In this document: positions 5,457 through 13,243 of the stretch, in pieces
Layout: the number at the start of each line of letters is the position of its first letter
Numbering within the stretch: position 1 is the stretch's first letter
DNA from: Bacteroidales bacterium UBA6346
GTDB taxonomy: Bacteria; Bacteroidota; Bacteroidia; Bacteroidales; UBA932
Assembly: GCA_002438905.1 (NCBI GenBank)
Contig: DJSA01000050.1
Coordinates: 1 to 17,792 of the forward strand
Direction of reading: 5' to 3'
Length of the DNA stretch: 17,792 bases
Position numbers and translations under genes: made by a program
Notes under the pieces: model-generated
What the model was told of the DNA's origin: nothing
Seen by the model: the letters and a program-made list of their open reading frames with translations, nothing else
Databases searched by the model: none

Positions 5457-6095
5457 CTATACGGCCGGATAGACGGTGCGGATGAGGGCGGCGGCAAGAG
5501 AGGGGTCTACCGATGGGTCGGAGGACATGAGGCGCATAGGGAAAGGAGCATCGCCCTTATGGTATGGCGGCTGGAAGTAGGGATGGGCGAGAAGGTACAT
5601 CCCGCAGCGTTCGTAGAAGCGGATTCTTCTGGCGGCGATGGGATTGTCGGGCGATGGGGCCTCAACCTCGAAGACGAACGGCAGACCCTGCGCAAGAAGC
5701 TTTCCGGTCACTTCCTTGAAGACCTTTTCGCCGAGGCCCTGTCCGCGTACGGAAGGGCTCATCGCGAAATGTTCCCCGTAAATCATTCCGTCCAGTGCCC
5801 ACCAGCTTATCATGCCTATCACACGGCATCTGCCAACGATTTCCGAGGAGGCACAGTTTGTCTTTTTCCCACCCGGATTCTGAACTTTTGAGACTGTCGC
5901 CGCATCGTCCGCATCACGACAATCGCCGATGGAATCATCCTCAATCACGGCATTATAGAAGAAGCGCCCGTCCCCGTCAACTGCCGCCCTGTGCAGCCCG
6001 ACGTCGCGCCGCTCATTCTCGGGGAAACTTTCGAGCCAGATTCTCTCAGTCTCCGCATACAGCGGGCTTTCCGTACTTATCCTTATTATTTCCAT
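5457..6095 (-). CDS. GNAT family N-acetyltransferase
   Basis: A 212-residue cytoplasmic acetyltransferase that would use acetyl-CoA; the acceptor is not predictable. The acetyl-CoA binding loop is SPSVRGQGLGEKVFKEV at 113-129 (R/Q-x-x-G-x-G). A strand (LPFVFEVEAP, 138-147) and the usual late helix (NPIAARRIRFYERCGMYLL, 151-169) follow. I start at the ATG at 6095; the frame extends further but only through the intergenic repeat. Residues about 52-88 (DDSIGDCRDADDAATVSK onward to CASSEIVG) look like a low-complexity insertion between early strands. It lies 40 bp downstream of the TPM-domain gene on the same strand and is probably cotranscribed with it. A 12-base palindrome (5445-5456) touches its stop codon. 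Confidence 0.88.
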   Translation of the reverse strand: MEIIRISTESPLYAETERIWLESFPENERRDVGLHRAAVDGDGRFFYNAVIEDDSIGDCRDADDAATVSKVQNPGGKKTNCASSEIVGRCRVIGMISWWALDGMIYGEHFAMSPSVRGQGLGEKVFKEVTGKLLAQGLPFVFEVEAPSPDNPIAARRIRFYERCGMYLLAHPYFQPPYHKGDAPFPMRLMSSDPSVDPSLAAALIRTVYPAV

Positions 6096-6107
6096 TGTCT
6101 CAAAATA

Positions 6108-6137
6108 CACTTCCCCTTCGAGGGGACGTGAGGGGTC
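6108..6137 (-). repeat. Copy 1 of a 30-bp palindromic intergenic repeat
   Basis: On the minus strand this reads GACCCCTCACGTCCCCTCGA and then AGGGGAAGTG; it matches 16997-17026 at 29 of 30 positions. It contains a 6-bp stem (TCCCCT / AGGGGA) with a 3-base loop. It fills most of the 40-bp gap between the TPM-domain and acetyltransferase genes, and its first two bases are part of the TPM stop codon. Confidence 0.8.
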
Positions 6138-7119
6138 AAAATTTAGTCGAAGACCCACCGCCGCCGGTCATTCCACCACCGAAGGAGCCGAAAGAGCCGC
6201 CGCCGAACGAAGAGCCGCCGCCGAAGCCCCCGATAATGGGACCGAAACCGCCTCCGAAGCCGGAATTGCCGCCGGAATGCTTCCTCGGAATGATTTCATC
6301 CACATAATTTTCCTCTCCGCAGCGGTTGCAGACATAAATATTTCTCATCAGACCAGTGTGCCTCATCGATGCCGGCTTGATGATTTCGGAACGTACATAT
6401 TTCATATCGCCAGTGACTCCGCATCCGCGGCAGGTGAGCGATTTTGCCATCTTTTTTCGACGCCGTTCAGGAGACCTAGCGGCTACGATGACAAGAACGA
6501 CGAAAATGGAAAAACATACAATCAGAATTTCCCAAAGCACGCCATAGTCATCCTCAGTCCACCCGGAAACTTCGTTCGGATCGACATCGCCACGGAGGAT
6601 GCCGTTAACTGTGGAGACTCCGGCAATAAGACCGGAACCATACTCGCCTTTTTTCATATAAGGAATCATCACATCCTCTTGTATGCGCTTGCAGTACACA
6701 TCCGGAAGCGCCCCCTCAAGGCCATAACCGGTATTGAACACGACCTCACGCTCTCCCGGTGCCGTCGTCAGAACTATCAGCAGCCCCTTTTCGCTGTCCT
6801 TCCCGCCGATACCCCATTTATTGAAGAGTTCAACTCCGAATTCGTGGAGCGAGCCGTATTTCCCATTGTCGATTGCCGGTAGCACCACCACAGTGATTTC
6901 GGTCTGAAGAGAATCTTTCGCAAAACGGCAGAGAGCATTCAGGCTGTCCTTCTGAGACATCGAGAGAACTGCGGAAAGATCTGTAACATAATTCCATTTT
7001 AGGATTTCCGTCTGCGGAACGGTCTCTATCGTATATCTTTCCGGTTCAGAAGAGTCCTGCGCCGGAACAGCCAGCGGGAGTAAGGCTAAAAAAAGAACTG
7101 AGATTATTAACTTTTTCAT
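6136..7119 (-). CDS. TPM-domain protein with zinc ribbon and Gly-rich tail
   Basis: A 327-residue exported, membrane-anchored protein of the TPM (YgcG/Psb32-like) family. The start at 7119 is set by a signal peptide, MKKLIISVLFLALLPLAVPA, cleaved near Ala20-Gln21. The TPM domain is at about 44-175 (YVTDLSAVLS 44-53, ITVVVLPAI 75-83, LFNKWGIGGKDSEKGLLIVL 98-117, VVFNTGYGLEGALPD 126-140). One transmembrane helix is at about 195-214. A four-Cys zinc ribbon follows (CRGC 230-233, CNRC 264-267), then a tail rich in Gly, Ser and Phe (282-323). Topology places the TPM domain in the periplasm and the ribbon and tail in the cytoplasm. Family roles include membrane-protein quality control, but the job here is unknown. 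The promoter is probably the box at 7213-7220, which gives a leader of about 85 bases. Confidence 0.92.
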   Translation of the reverse strand: MKKLIISVLFLALLPLAVPAQDSSEPERYTIETVPQTEILKWNYVTDLSAVLSMSQKDSLNALCRFAKDSLQTEITVVVLPAIDNGKYGSLHEFGVELFNKWGIGGKDSEKGLLIVLTTAPGEREVVFNTGYGLEGALPDVYCKRIQEDVMIPYMKKGEYGSGLIAGVSTVNGILRGDVDPNEVSGWTEDDYGVLWEILIVCFSIFVVLVIVAARSPERRRKKMAKSLTCRGCGVTGDMKYVRSEIIKPASMRHTGLMRNIYVCNRCGEENYVDEIIPRKHSGGNSGFGGGFGPIIGGFGGGSSFGGGSFGSFGGGMTGGGGSSTKF

Positions 7120-7212
7120 TGCATATTGTTTTCCGGCAAAATCATCCATCCCGCCCCTGATGGCAAAATCGCGAGAAATGACAGTGTCGCCCTTGTTTTT
7201 TACAAATACGCG

Positions 7213-7220
7213 CAAAGTTA
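7213..7220 (-). promoter_or_regulatory. -7 box TAACTTTG for the TPM-domain operon
   Basis: Minus-strand TAACTTTGC is an exact TAnnTTTG(C) match. The -33 position has only a weak TTAG-like sequence. It lies within 10 bases of the -33 box of the divergent antiporter promoter, so the two polymerase sites overlap. Confidence 0.6.
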
Positions 7221-7229
7221 AGAAAATCA

Positions 7230-7260
7230 TTTGTCTCAATCTAAAAAAGAGGTATATTTG
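7230..7260 (+). promoter_or_regulatory. Promoter of the NhaD-type antiporter gene: TTTG-N19-TATATTTG
   Basis: TTTG (7230-7233) and TATATTTG (7253-7260) are separated by exactly 19 bases, a full match to the Bacteroidota -33/-7 consensus. The ATG is 20 bases past the -7 box. This is the best promoter in the window. Confidence 0.8.
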
Positions 7261-7280
7261 CGCCGTCAATATTAGCGATT

Positions 7281-8654
7281 ATGATTCAACTTACAGTCAC
7301 AGAAACAGTTGCAGAGTATGCCGTACCGGCATGGGCTATGATTCCTTTTGCCCTGATGCTGATTATGATTGCCATCGGTCCGCTGTTCGCCGGAAAATGG
7401 TGGGACAAAAACTCCCACAAACTTTTCGTATCGCTCCTGCTGGGGGCTCCGGTTGCCGCCTTTCTCGTGAGACACGGGCTGGCACACGAACTTGAGCATC
7501 AGATTGTCTATGACTACCTGCCGTTCGTCATCCTCCTTCTGACCCTATACGTCATCACCGGCGGAATCCACGTCAGCGGAGACATCAGACCAAGTTCCGG
7601 TGTCAACACTGCGCTGCTCGGAGCTGGCTTCGTGCTTTCATCATTTATGGGAACAACCGGAGCGGCTATGCTGCTCATCCGGCCGGTTCTTGCCATAAAC
7701 GAAAAGCGCAAATACAAAGTGCATACGCTCTTGTTCTTCATTGCCCTTGTGGCAAACTGTGGCGGCCTTCTTTCCCCTCTCGGAGACCCGCCTCTTTTCA
7801 TGCTCTATCTGCGCGGGGCCTCATTCACATGGTTTCTGACGATGCTTCCGGAGTGGCTCTTCACCGGAGGTCTTCTGCTGTTGATATACTATCTCTGCGA
7901 CAAATTCCATTTCTCAAAGAAAGAGGATCCGTCAGCATTTGAACTGCCCGATCAGAGACAGCCGATACGTTTCAGAGGAAGGAAGAATTTCATGTACCTT
8001 GTCGGAGTCATACTTGCCGTTGCGTTCATCAATCCGAGCTTCATCCCTCAGATGGGAGCCGACGACGCGAAGTTCTGGGTCAAGTTCCTCCGCGAGTTCG
8101 TGCTTCTGGCCCTGATGGGAATATCCCTCTACACAACGGCAAAACACGTCCGCTACGGAATGAACAAGTTCTCCTGGAACCCAATACTTGAGGTGGCGGC
8201 ACTCTTCCTCGGAATATTCGTCACGATGACCCCGGCGCTCATCTACATGCAGGAAAATGCGGCGCGGCTCGGTATTGACCAAGTCTGGGAGTTCTATTTC
8301 TCCACCGGAGCCCTCAGTTCATTCCTCGACAACACCCCGACAGCTGTGGCATTCCATAGTCTCGCAAGCGGCCTTCCGGAGTCTGTTGCGGCTGCCCAAG
8401 CCGGCATCGTGGACGGAATGTTCAATGGTGTGCCCTTTGTTGCCGGAATTCCGGAACTTCTTTTGAAGGCGATATCCATCGGAGCCGTGTTCTTCGGTTC
8501 ACTCACCTACATCGGCAATGGTCCGAATTTCATGGTCAAGTCCATAGCCGAAAGCCAAGGCATCAAGATGCCTTCTTTCTTCGGCTACATGGCAAAGTTC
8601 TCACTCGTGATACTGCTTCCGATCTACGTCCTTCTCTACTTCATTTTTCTTTAG
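7281..8654 (+). CDS. NhaD-type sodium:proton antiporter (ion transporter superfamily)
   Basis: A 457-residue polytopic inner-membrane protein with about 11-12 hydrophobic helices, of the NhaD/ArsB/CitMHS superfamily. It probably exchanges Na+ for H+; citrate or another anion cannot be excluded by sequence. Superfamily motifs: GTTGAAMLLIRP (124-135), the re-entrant SPLGDPPLF (165-173), LSSFLDNTPTAVAF (345-358), which mirrors the first repeat and carries Asp350, and IGNGPNFMVKSIAE (411-424). The two halves show the inverted-repeat pattern of this fold. A charged loop at about 208-235 separates them. ATG start at 7281, 20 bases after the promoter box. It appears monocistronic and converges on the YifB gene. 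Confidence 0.93.
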   Translation: MIQLTVTETVAEYAVPAWAMIPFALMLIMIAIGPLFAGKWWDKNSHKLFVSLLLGAPVAAFLVRHGLAHELEHQIVYDYLPFVILLLTLYVITGGIHVSGDIRPSSGVNTALLGAGFVLSSFMGTTGAAMLLIRPVLAINEKRKYKVHTLLFFIALVANCGGLLSPLGDPPLFMLYLRGASFTWFLTMLPEWLFTGGLLLLIYYLCDKFHFSKKEDPSAFELPDQRQPIRFRGRKNFMYLVGVILAVAFINPSFIPQMGADDAKFWVKFLREFVLLALMGISLYTTAKHVRYGMNKFSWNPILEVAALFLGIFVTMTPALIYMQENAARLGIDQVWEFYFSTGALSSFLDNTPTAVAFHSLASGLPESVAAAQAGIVDGMFNGVPFVAGIPELLLKAISIGAVFFGSLTYIGNGPNFMVKSIAESQGIKMPSFFGYMAKFSLVILLPIYVLLYFIFL

Positions 8655-8665
8655 AGCAAGTTGAC

Positions 8666-8696
8666 GCCGGACCCCTCTCCGACATATTCTTCCGGC
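8666..8696. terminator. Weak inverted repeat between convergent genes
   Basis: GCCGGA (8666-8671) pairs with TCCGGC (8691-8696) across 19 bases, in the 44-bp gap between the antiporter and YifB stops. There is no T-run on either side, so termination here is only a guess from position. Confidence 0.2.
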
Positions 8697-8698
8697 CC

Positions 8699-10243
8699 TC
8701 AAGCAGGCCGTGACTTGTCCATAAAACGGAAACCTGTGGCCTCGGAGAGGTGCAGGATCGTGATTTCGGGGCTTCCTTCAAGATCGGCTATAGTGCGGGC
8801 TATACGGATGATCCTCATGCACGCACGTGCAGAAAGTCCCATACTTTCAATGGTCCGGCGAAGAAACTCCCGACAACCACTGTCTAGGGAGCAGTACTTG
8901 TCTATCAGTCGATTGTCCATCATCGCATTCGTGTAGATGCCGTCTTCCTTGAACCTCCTGCGCTGGATTTCCCTCGCTCGGACGACCCTCTCACGCACCA
9001 CGGCACTGCTTTCCCCGACTCTTCCCGAGGTGAGTTTCACGGCATCGACGGAATGCATCCAGAGCTGAATGTCAATCCGGTCCATCATCGGCCCGGACAG
9101 CCGTGCAAGGTAGTTCAGTCTCTGTCCGACCGTGCATCGGCAGCGATCTCCCTCACCATAATAGCCGCAGGGACAAGGATTTGCAGCCGCGACAAGCATG
9201 AACGAGGCCGGATAGGTGACTTTGTTCCGCAGTCGAGACACCGTGATTGTTCCATCCTCCATAGGCCCGCGGAGCGCCTCCACGACCTTCTTCGGAGCCT
9301 CGCAGAACTCGTCGATAAAAAGCACGCCGTTGTGCGCTAGCGAGATCTCCCCCGGAAGTATGCTGTCAGAGCCTCCGCCAATGAGAGCGGGAATGGAGGC
9401 ACTATAGTGAGGCGCGCGGAAAGGCCGTTCCTTCAACAACCCGCGATGGCCTCCGGTGCCTGCAACCGAATAGATCTTGCTTGTCTCAAGCGATTCCTCC
9501 CGCAACATAGGAGGCAGGATGCCGGCCATGGCCTTGGCCAAAGAAGACTTTCCAGAACCTGGAGGGCCGATCATGATCACATTGTGGCCTCCCGCAGCAG
9601 CCACCTCGACTCCCCTCTTGGCACCTTCCTGCCCGATAATCTGCGCCATATCAACAAATTCCCGGAACCCGATGCCGTCTGCAGACCGCGTCACATCCTT
9701 CTCTATGCTGCCGATCAGAAGGTCTGCCACATCCTCCAGGCCGGAAACGATGCGAATCACTTCAGGCAAACTTCGCACACCATAGACATGCCCAGCATAA
9801 TAGTCGGCCGCATCAAGTGCCGAGTCCAGAGGCAGGATGCAGCCTTTCCGCCCCTCCGCGACGCTGAGTTCCGCAACAGGCAACGCGCCCGGCACCGGCC
9901 GCACCGTGCCGTCAAGCCCGAGTTCCCCCATGACGAGATAGTCCTCAAGCGCATCCCATTTTCCCTGACCGGACGCCGCAAGTATGCCGAGGGCAATCGG
10001 GACATCGTATCCGCTGCCGTTCTTGTGGATGTCCGCAGGGGCAAGATTTATGACAATGCGCTTGCCCGGAATCCGGAACCCGAGAGACTGGAGCGCAGTG
10101 ACCGTACGCAGCAGGCTCTCCTTTACCGCGGCATCGGCCAATCCCACGAGGTGAATTCCTATTCCGGACGAGATGTCGACCTCAACCGTGACATCTACTG
10201 CCTGCACACCTATACACTTGGCGCTGTGAATATTTATGAGCAT
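8699..10243 (-). CDS. YifB/ComM family Mg-chelatase-like AAA+ ATPase
   Basis: A 514-residue cytoplasmic AAA+ protein, the usual family length. The N-terminal ChlI-type domain is at about 20-140 (VEVDISSGIGIHLVGLADAA, KRIVINLAPADIHKNGSGYD). The ATPase domain has Walker A GPPGSGKS (226-233) and Walker B VLFIDEF (307-313), with a Cys cluster CPCGYYGEGDRCRC (357-370). The C-terminal chelatase-like domain runs from about 415 to 514. ComM, the characterised member, is a hexameric helicase that promotes branch migration during natural transformation; whether that holds in Bacteroidota is unknown. I start at the ATG at 10243, where family similarity (MLINIHSAKCIG) begins; the open frame upstream is leader. 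A -7-like AATATTTG lies on the minus strand about 70 bases upstream. It is divergent from the MlaE gene across 181 bp that includes an A-rich tract (10331-10364). Confidence 0.95.
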   Translation of the reverse strand: MLINIHSAKCIGVQAVDVTVEVDISSGIGIHLVGLADAAVKESLLRTVTALQSLGFRIPGKRIVINLAPADIHKNGSGYDVPIALGILAASGQGKWDALEDYLVMGELGLDGTVRPVPGALPVAELSVAEGRKGCILPLDSALDAADYYAGHVYGVRSLPEVIRIVSGLEDVADLLIGSIEKDVTRSADGIGFREFVDMAQIIGQEGAKRGVEVAAAGGHNVIMIGPPGSGKSSLAKAMAGILPPMLREESLETSKIYSVAGTGGHRGLLKERPFRAPHYSASIPALIGGGSDSILPGEISLAHNGVLFIDEFCEAPKKVVEALRGPMEDGTITVSRLRNKVTYPASFMLVAAANPCPCGYYGEGDRCRCTVGQRLNYLARLSGPMMDRIDIQLWMHSVDAVKLTSGRVGESSAVVRERVVRAREIQRRRFKEDGIYTNAMMDNRLIDKYCSLDSGCREFLRRTIESMGLSARACMRIIRIARTIADLEGSPEITILHLSEATGFRFMDKSRPA

Positions 10244-10368
10244 AAGAATTTGATTTGCGAAGACGTCCGGCACACGCAAGACCTTGGGCACCGGAGCGCC
10301 TTCAATGAAACAGGCGCCAAATATTGTCCTTAAAAAAAGAAAAAACCTCAAGAAAAAGAAAAAAGTGG

Positions 10369-10376
10369 TAATTTTG
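10369..10376 (+). promoter_or_regulatory. -7 box TAATTTTG for the mlaE-mlaF operon
   Basis: An exact TAnnTTTG match followed by C, 48 bases before the ATG. The -33 position lacks TTTG, but an A-rich run (10331-10364) directly upstream could act as an UP-like element. Confidence 0.5.
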
Positions 10377-10424
10377 CGGCATAACTCGTGAAATCAGGTA
10401 CGATTTCACAGAATCCTCTGGAAA

Positions 10425-11171
10425 ATGATAAGGAAATTCCTTGAAGACATAGGACGCTATTGTCTGTTCCTCAAACAAGTCTTCCGAAAACCGGAAAAAT
10501 GGAGACTGTTCTGGAAGCAGTTCGTGCTCGAGTCCGACAAGCTGATACTCTCTTCAATCGTCATCGTCGGAGTGATTTCCGTCTTCATCGGCGGCGTTCT
10601 CGTCATCCAGACAGCCTCGAACCTGGAAAATCCGTTTATAGACAAGATGTATGTCGGCTACATGGTACGTGAGAGCCTTATCCTCGAATTCTGTTCGACC
10701 ATGGTCGCCCTCATACTCGCCGGCAAGATGGGCTCAAACATATCATCCGAGCTCGGAAGCATGCGGATTACCGAACAGATTGACGCGATGGACATGATGG
10801 GAGTGAACTCGGCGGGATTTCTCGTGCTCCCTAAACTTGTGTCCGCTACCATCCTTAGCCCGCTCCTTATGCTGATGAGTCTCGGGCTCGGAATAGTCGG
10901 AGGCTGGGTAGTCGTTGCTGCCACGGGAATCATATCGACAGCATCCTATGTAACTGGCCTGCACTACTGCTACAACGGCTACTATGTTTTCTATAGTTGC
11001 TTCAAGATGGCCGTTTTCTGCTTCATCATAGCCTCGGTCGCCGCATTCAACGGCTATTACGCGAAAGGAGGCTCGCTCGGCGTGGGAAAGTCGAGCACAC
11101 GGAGCATTGTCATCTCCAGCATACTCATACTCATGTTCGACCTCATCCTTACCCAGTTGATGCTATATTAG
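10425..11171 (+). CDS. mlaE: MlaE-family ABC transporter permease
   Basis: A 248-residue inner-membrane permease with about five to six hydrophobic segments. It carries the MlaE signature at 108-127: SELGSMRITEQIDAM followed by DMMGV. Together with an MlaF-type ATPase and an MCE protein, MlaE moves phospholipids between inner and outer membranes to keep the outer leaflet asymmetric. The N-terminal amphipathic segment (1-40) precedes helix 1 at about 42-62. The ATPase gene follows after 40 bp, and the two are surely cotranscribed. No MCE (MlaD), MlaB or MlaC gene is in the window; in Bacteroidota the MCE partner is often encoded elsewhere. The symbol denotes the family, not proven orthology. 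Confidence 0.93.
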   Translation: MIRKFLEDIGRYCLFLKQVFRKPEKWRLFWKQFVLESDKLILSSIVIVGVISVFIGGVLVIQTASNLENPFIDKMYVGYMVRESLILEFCSTMVALILAGKMGSNISSELGSMRITEQIDAMDMMGVNSAGFLVLPKLVSATILSPLLMLMSLGLGIVGGWVVVAATGIISTASYVTGLHYCYNGYYVFYSCFKMAVFCFIIASVAAFNGYYAKGGSLGVGKSSTRSIVISSILILMFDLILTQLMLY

Positions 11172-11211
11172 TGTAGCAAACGTCACATATTTCATTGAAT
11201 ATTAAGAAAGT

Positions 11212-11970
11212 ATGATAAAGGTAGAACATCTCTGCAAAAGTTTCGACGGGACTCCGGTCCTAAGGGACATAAACGTGGAATATGCCGCCGGGCAGTGCAA
11301 TATGATCATAGGTGCGAGCGGTTCGGGAAAGACAGTGTTGCTGAAAAACCTCATCGGGCTTATGTCTCCGGACAGCGGAGACATAAAGTATGACGGAGGC
11401 TCGCTTGCGGCAATGGACTACAAGGAAAAGAAGGCCCTGCACCAAAAAATCGGAATCCTATTCCAGAGCAGTGCTCTCTTCGACTTTGCCACGGTGATTG
11501 AGAACGTGATGTTTCCGATGGATTTCTTCACGGACTGGAGCCGGGCACAAAAGATCGAGCGGGCGCAGTATTGCCTTGAAAGAGTAAACGTCACAGGCTC
11601 GGACGACAAGTTTCCAAACGAACTCAGCGGTGGTATGCAGAAGAGGGTCGGGATTGCCCGTGCGATAGCCCTTAACCCGTCCTATCTTTTCTGCGACGAG
11701 CCGAATTCCGGCCTTGATCCATACACATCCATCCTCATAGACCGTCTCATCAGCGATCTGACCAAGGAGTTCAACATGACAACCGTGGTCAACACCCACG
11801 ACATGAACTCCATCCTCGAAATCGGCGACAAGATTGCCTTCCTTCACAAAGGCAGCATCCTATGGCAGGGCGACCGTCACACCATCCTTGGTACCGACTG
11901 CAAGGAACTCAAGGACTTCGTCTGCGCCAACACCCTCGCCCGCAACATCATCGAAGGGAAAGGGAAATAA
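11212..11970 (+). CDS. mlaF: MlaF-type ABC transporter ATP-binding protein
   Basis: A 252-residue cytoplasmic ATPase with all ABC motifs: Walker A GASGSGKT (34-41), Q-loop Gln85 in GILFQSSALFD, signature LSGGMQKRVGIARA (138-151), Walker B YLFCDEP (158-164), D-loop SGLDP (166-170) and H-loop His196. The LSGGMQKRV form of the signature and the SALFD segment are typical of MlaF-like proteins, and the upstream gene encodes the MlaE permease. It would power lipid transport across the inner membrane. Its TAA stop (11968-11970) directly abuts the stop of the convergent beta-barrel gene, with no intervening base, so the transcripts must overlap or end inside genes. Confidence 0.95.
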   Translation: MIKVEHLCKSFDGTPVLRDINVEYAAGQCNMIIGASGSGKTVLLKNLIGLMSPDSGDIKYDGGSLAAMDYKEKKALHQKIGILFQSSALFDFATVIENVMFPMDFFTDWSRAQKIERAQYCLERVNVTGSDDKFPNELSGGMQKRVGIARAIALNPSYLFCDEPNSGLDPYTSILIDRLISDLTKEFNMTTVVNTHDMNSILEIGDKIAFLHKGSILWQGDRHTILGTDCKELKDFVCANTLARNIIEGKGK

Positions 11971-13239
11971 TCACAATTTGAAACGAAGACCCGCATCTAC
12001 CCCAAACGCCAACGGCTGCGCCGTGCGTATGCTCCTTGGTTGATTGTTGTCGAAATAATAACGCACACTCGGGTCAATGTAGATTCCAAGAAACTCAACA
12101 GGCGAAAATTCCACACCGAGACCGATTCTTACGGAAGTCTGAATGCCTTTGACTCTTTCGCTGGAAAAAATAGGGGATCCCGCAAGTTTGCCGGCGTAAC
12201 GGTTCATCACGCATTTTTCGATGCTTCCGCCGATGGTCGCGTATGTGTCCCAAGAGCGTGTGCGGAAGATACTGAAATATATATCCACAGGGATGCCTAT
12301 ATAATGCTGCGAGTTCTTCATGTCCGTGGAATGTGGAACGACATCCTCGTCATAATAGGTACCGCTGACTTTCTTGTTAAGCAGGGTGTAGTTAAGACCG
12401 ATGCCGATGCCGAGCCATTTCGTGACGCTGTACTTCATACCCACACCGAAAGACAACGGAAGACTATATGAATCCGAATTCGAGCCCTCGACGAAAGTCT
12501 TCCCAGCAGGGCTTTTCCGACCGGAACTGAACATCCTCACCGACTCCGAACTCTTATGCGGGCCTCCGAAACTATTCCCTCCGACAGTCACCTCGAATGG
12601 AGTCCTCTTGCAGCCGCCTTCATCGTCATCTTCCTTTCCGTAGACCGCCTCTATGTCGGAGTTGTCCACCTTCAGTTCGCATTCCGGTGCCACAGCAGCA
12701 TCGACATCAACGACGGGACCGGACGTTTCCACTGATTCCGCAACATCATCTGCCCCATCCGCACCCGACACTTCGTTTTCCGCTGGGTCATCTCCGTTTT
12801 CCATGACGCGTGCGGCCTCCTCCTCAGCACTCTTCCGCTCCGAAACAGCCTCCATCGCAAGCAGGCTCCCGCCGTTACCGTCATGGCCAGAAGGTTTCAC
12901 GACGTCAAATTCAACAAACTCCACCCCAGCACATTCATTCCCACGCAAAGGCTCAACTTCAGAGCTCCCCGCCGCGTTTTCAGCAAGCTGTCCGGCATAA
13001 GACTCCGATGACGGCAGTCCATCCTTCTCCATGAAATGTCCCCCGACGAACACAAGCGCAACAGCTGCTGCCATCGAAGCAAGCCCCGCTGCCGCACGAC
13101 GAAGCACGACAACCCGTCGCCGCCTTGCCCCGGCAACGTCAAGCCGCGACTCAATGCCAGCCCAAAGCCCATCAGGAAGTTGTTCCTGCGGCTCAGCGAG
13201 CATCCAGCGAATCTTGTCGTCAAACTCTCTGTCCGTCAT
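11971..13239 (-). CDS. Membrane-anchored outer-membrane beta-barrel protein, putative anti-sigma partner (module 2)
   Basis: A 422-residue paralogue of the protein at 146-1651 with the same plan. There is no signal peptide; residues 1-47 are hydrophilic and contain LWAGIE at 25-30, the counterpart of LWEGIE in module 1. An Arg-rich stretch (ARRRRVVVLRR, 38-48) leads into one hydrophobic helix at about 49-68. An acidic, Glu/Asp/Ala/Ser-rich linker covers 70-210. The C-terminal barrel covers about 215-422 with QHYIGIPVDIY (311-321), YATIGGSIEKCV (333-344), GIYIDPSVRYYFDNNQP (385-401) and a terminal AGLRFKL. It starts 4 bp after the stop of the sigma gene, so translation is probably coupled. Anti-sigma function is inferred from position and from the shared N-terminal motif. 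The paralogues share barrel and N-terminus, but the linker sequences do not align. Confidence 0.82.
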   Translation of the reverse strand: MTDREFDDKIRWMLAEPQEQLPDGLWAGIESRLDVAGARRRRVVVLRRAAAGLASMAAAVALVFVGGHFMEKDGLPSSESYAGQLAENAAGSSEVEPLRGNECAGVEFVEFDVVKPSGHDGNGGSLLAMEAVSERKSAEEEAARVMENGDDPAENEVSGADGADDVAESVETSGPVVDVDAAVAPECELKVDNSDIEAVYGKEDDDEGGCKRTPFEVTVGGNSFGGPHKSSESVRMFSSGRKSPAGKTFVEGSNSDSYSLPLSFGVGMKYSVTKWLGIGIGLNYTLLNKKVSGTYYDEDVVPHSTDMKNSQHYIGIPVDIYFSIFRTRSWDTYATIGGSIEKCVMNRYAGKLAGSPIFSSERVKGIQTSVRIGLGVEFSPVEFLGIYIDPSVRYYFDNNQPRSIRTAQPLAFGVDAGLRFKL

Positions 13240-13243
13240 ATCA

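Noticed and set aside
9407..10333. Long plus-strand frame (308 codons) antisense to the YifB gene
   Set aside because: It is a shadow of a highly conserved AAA+ gene; composition is Arg/His-rich and no domain is visible.
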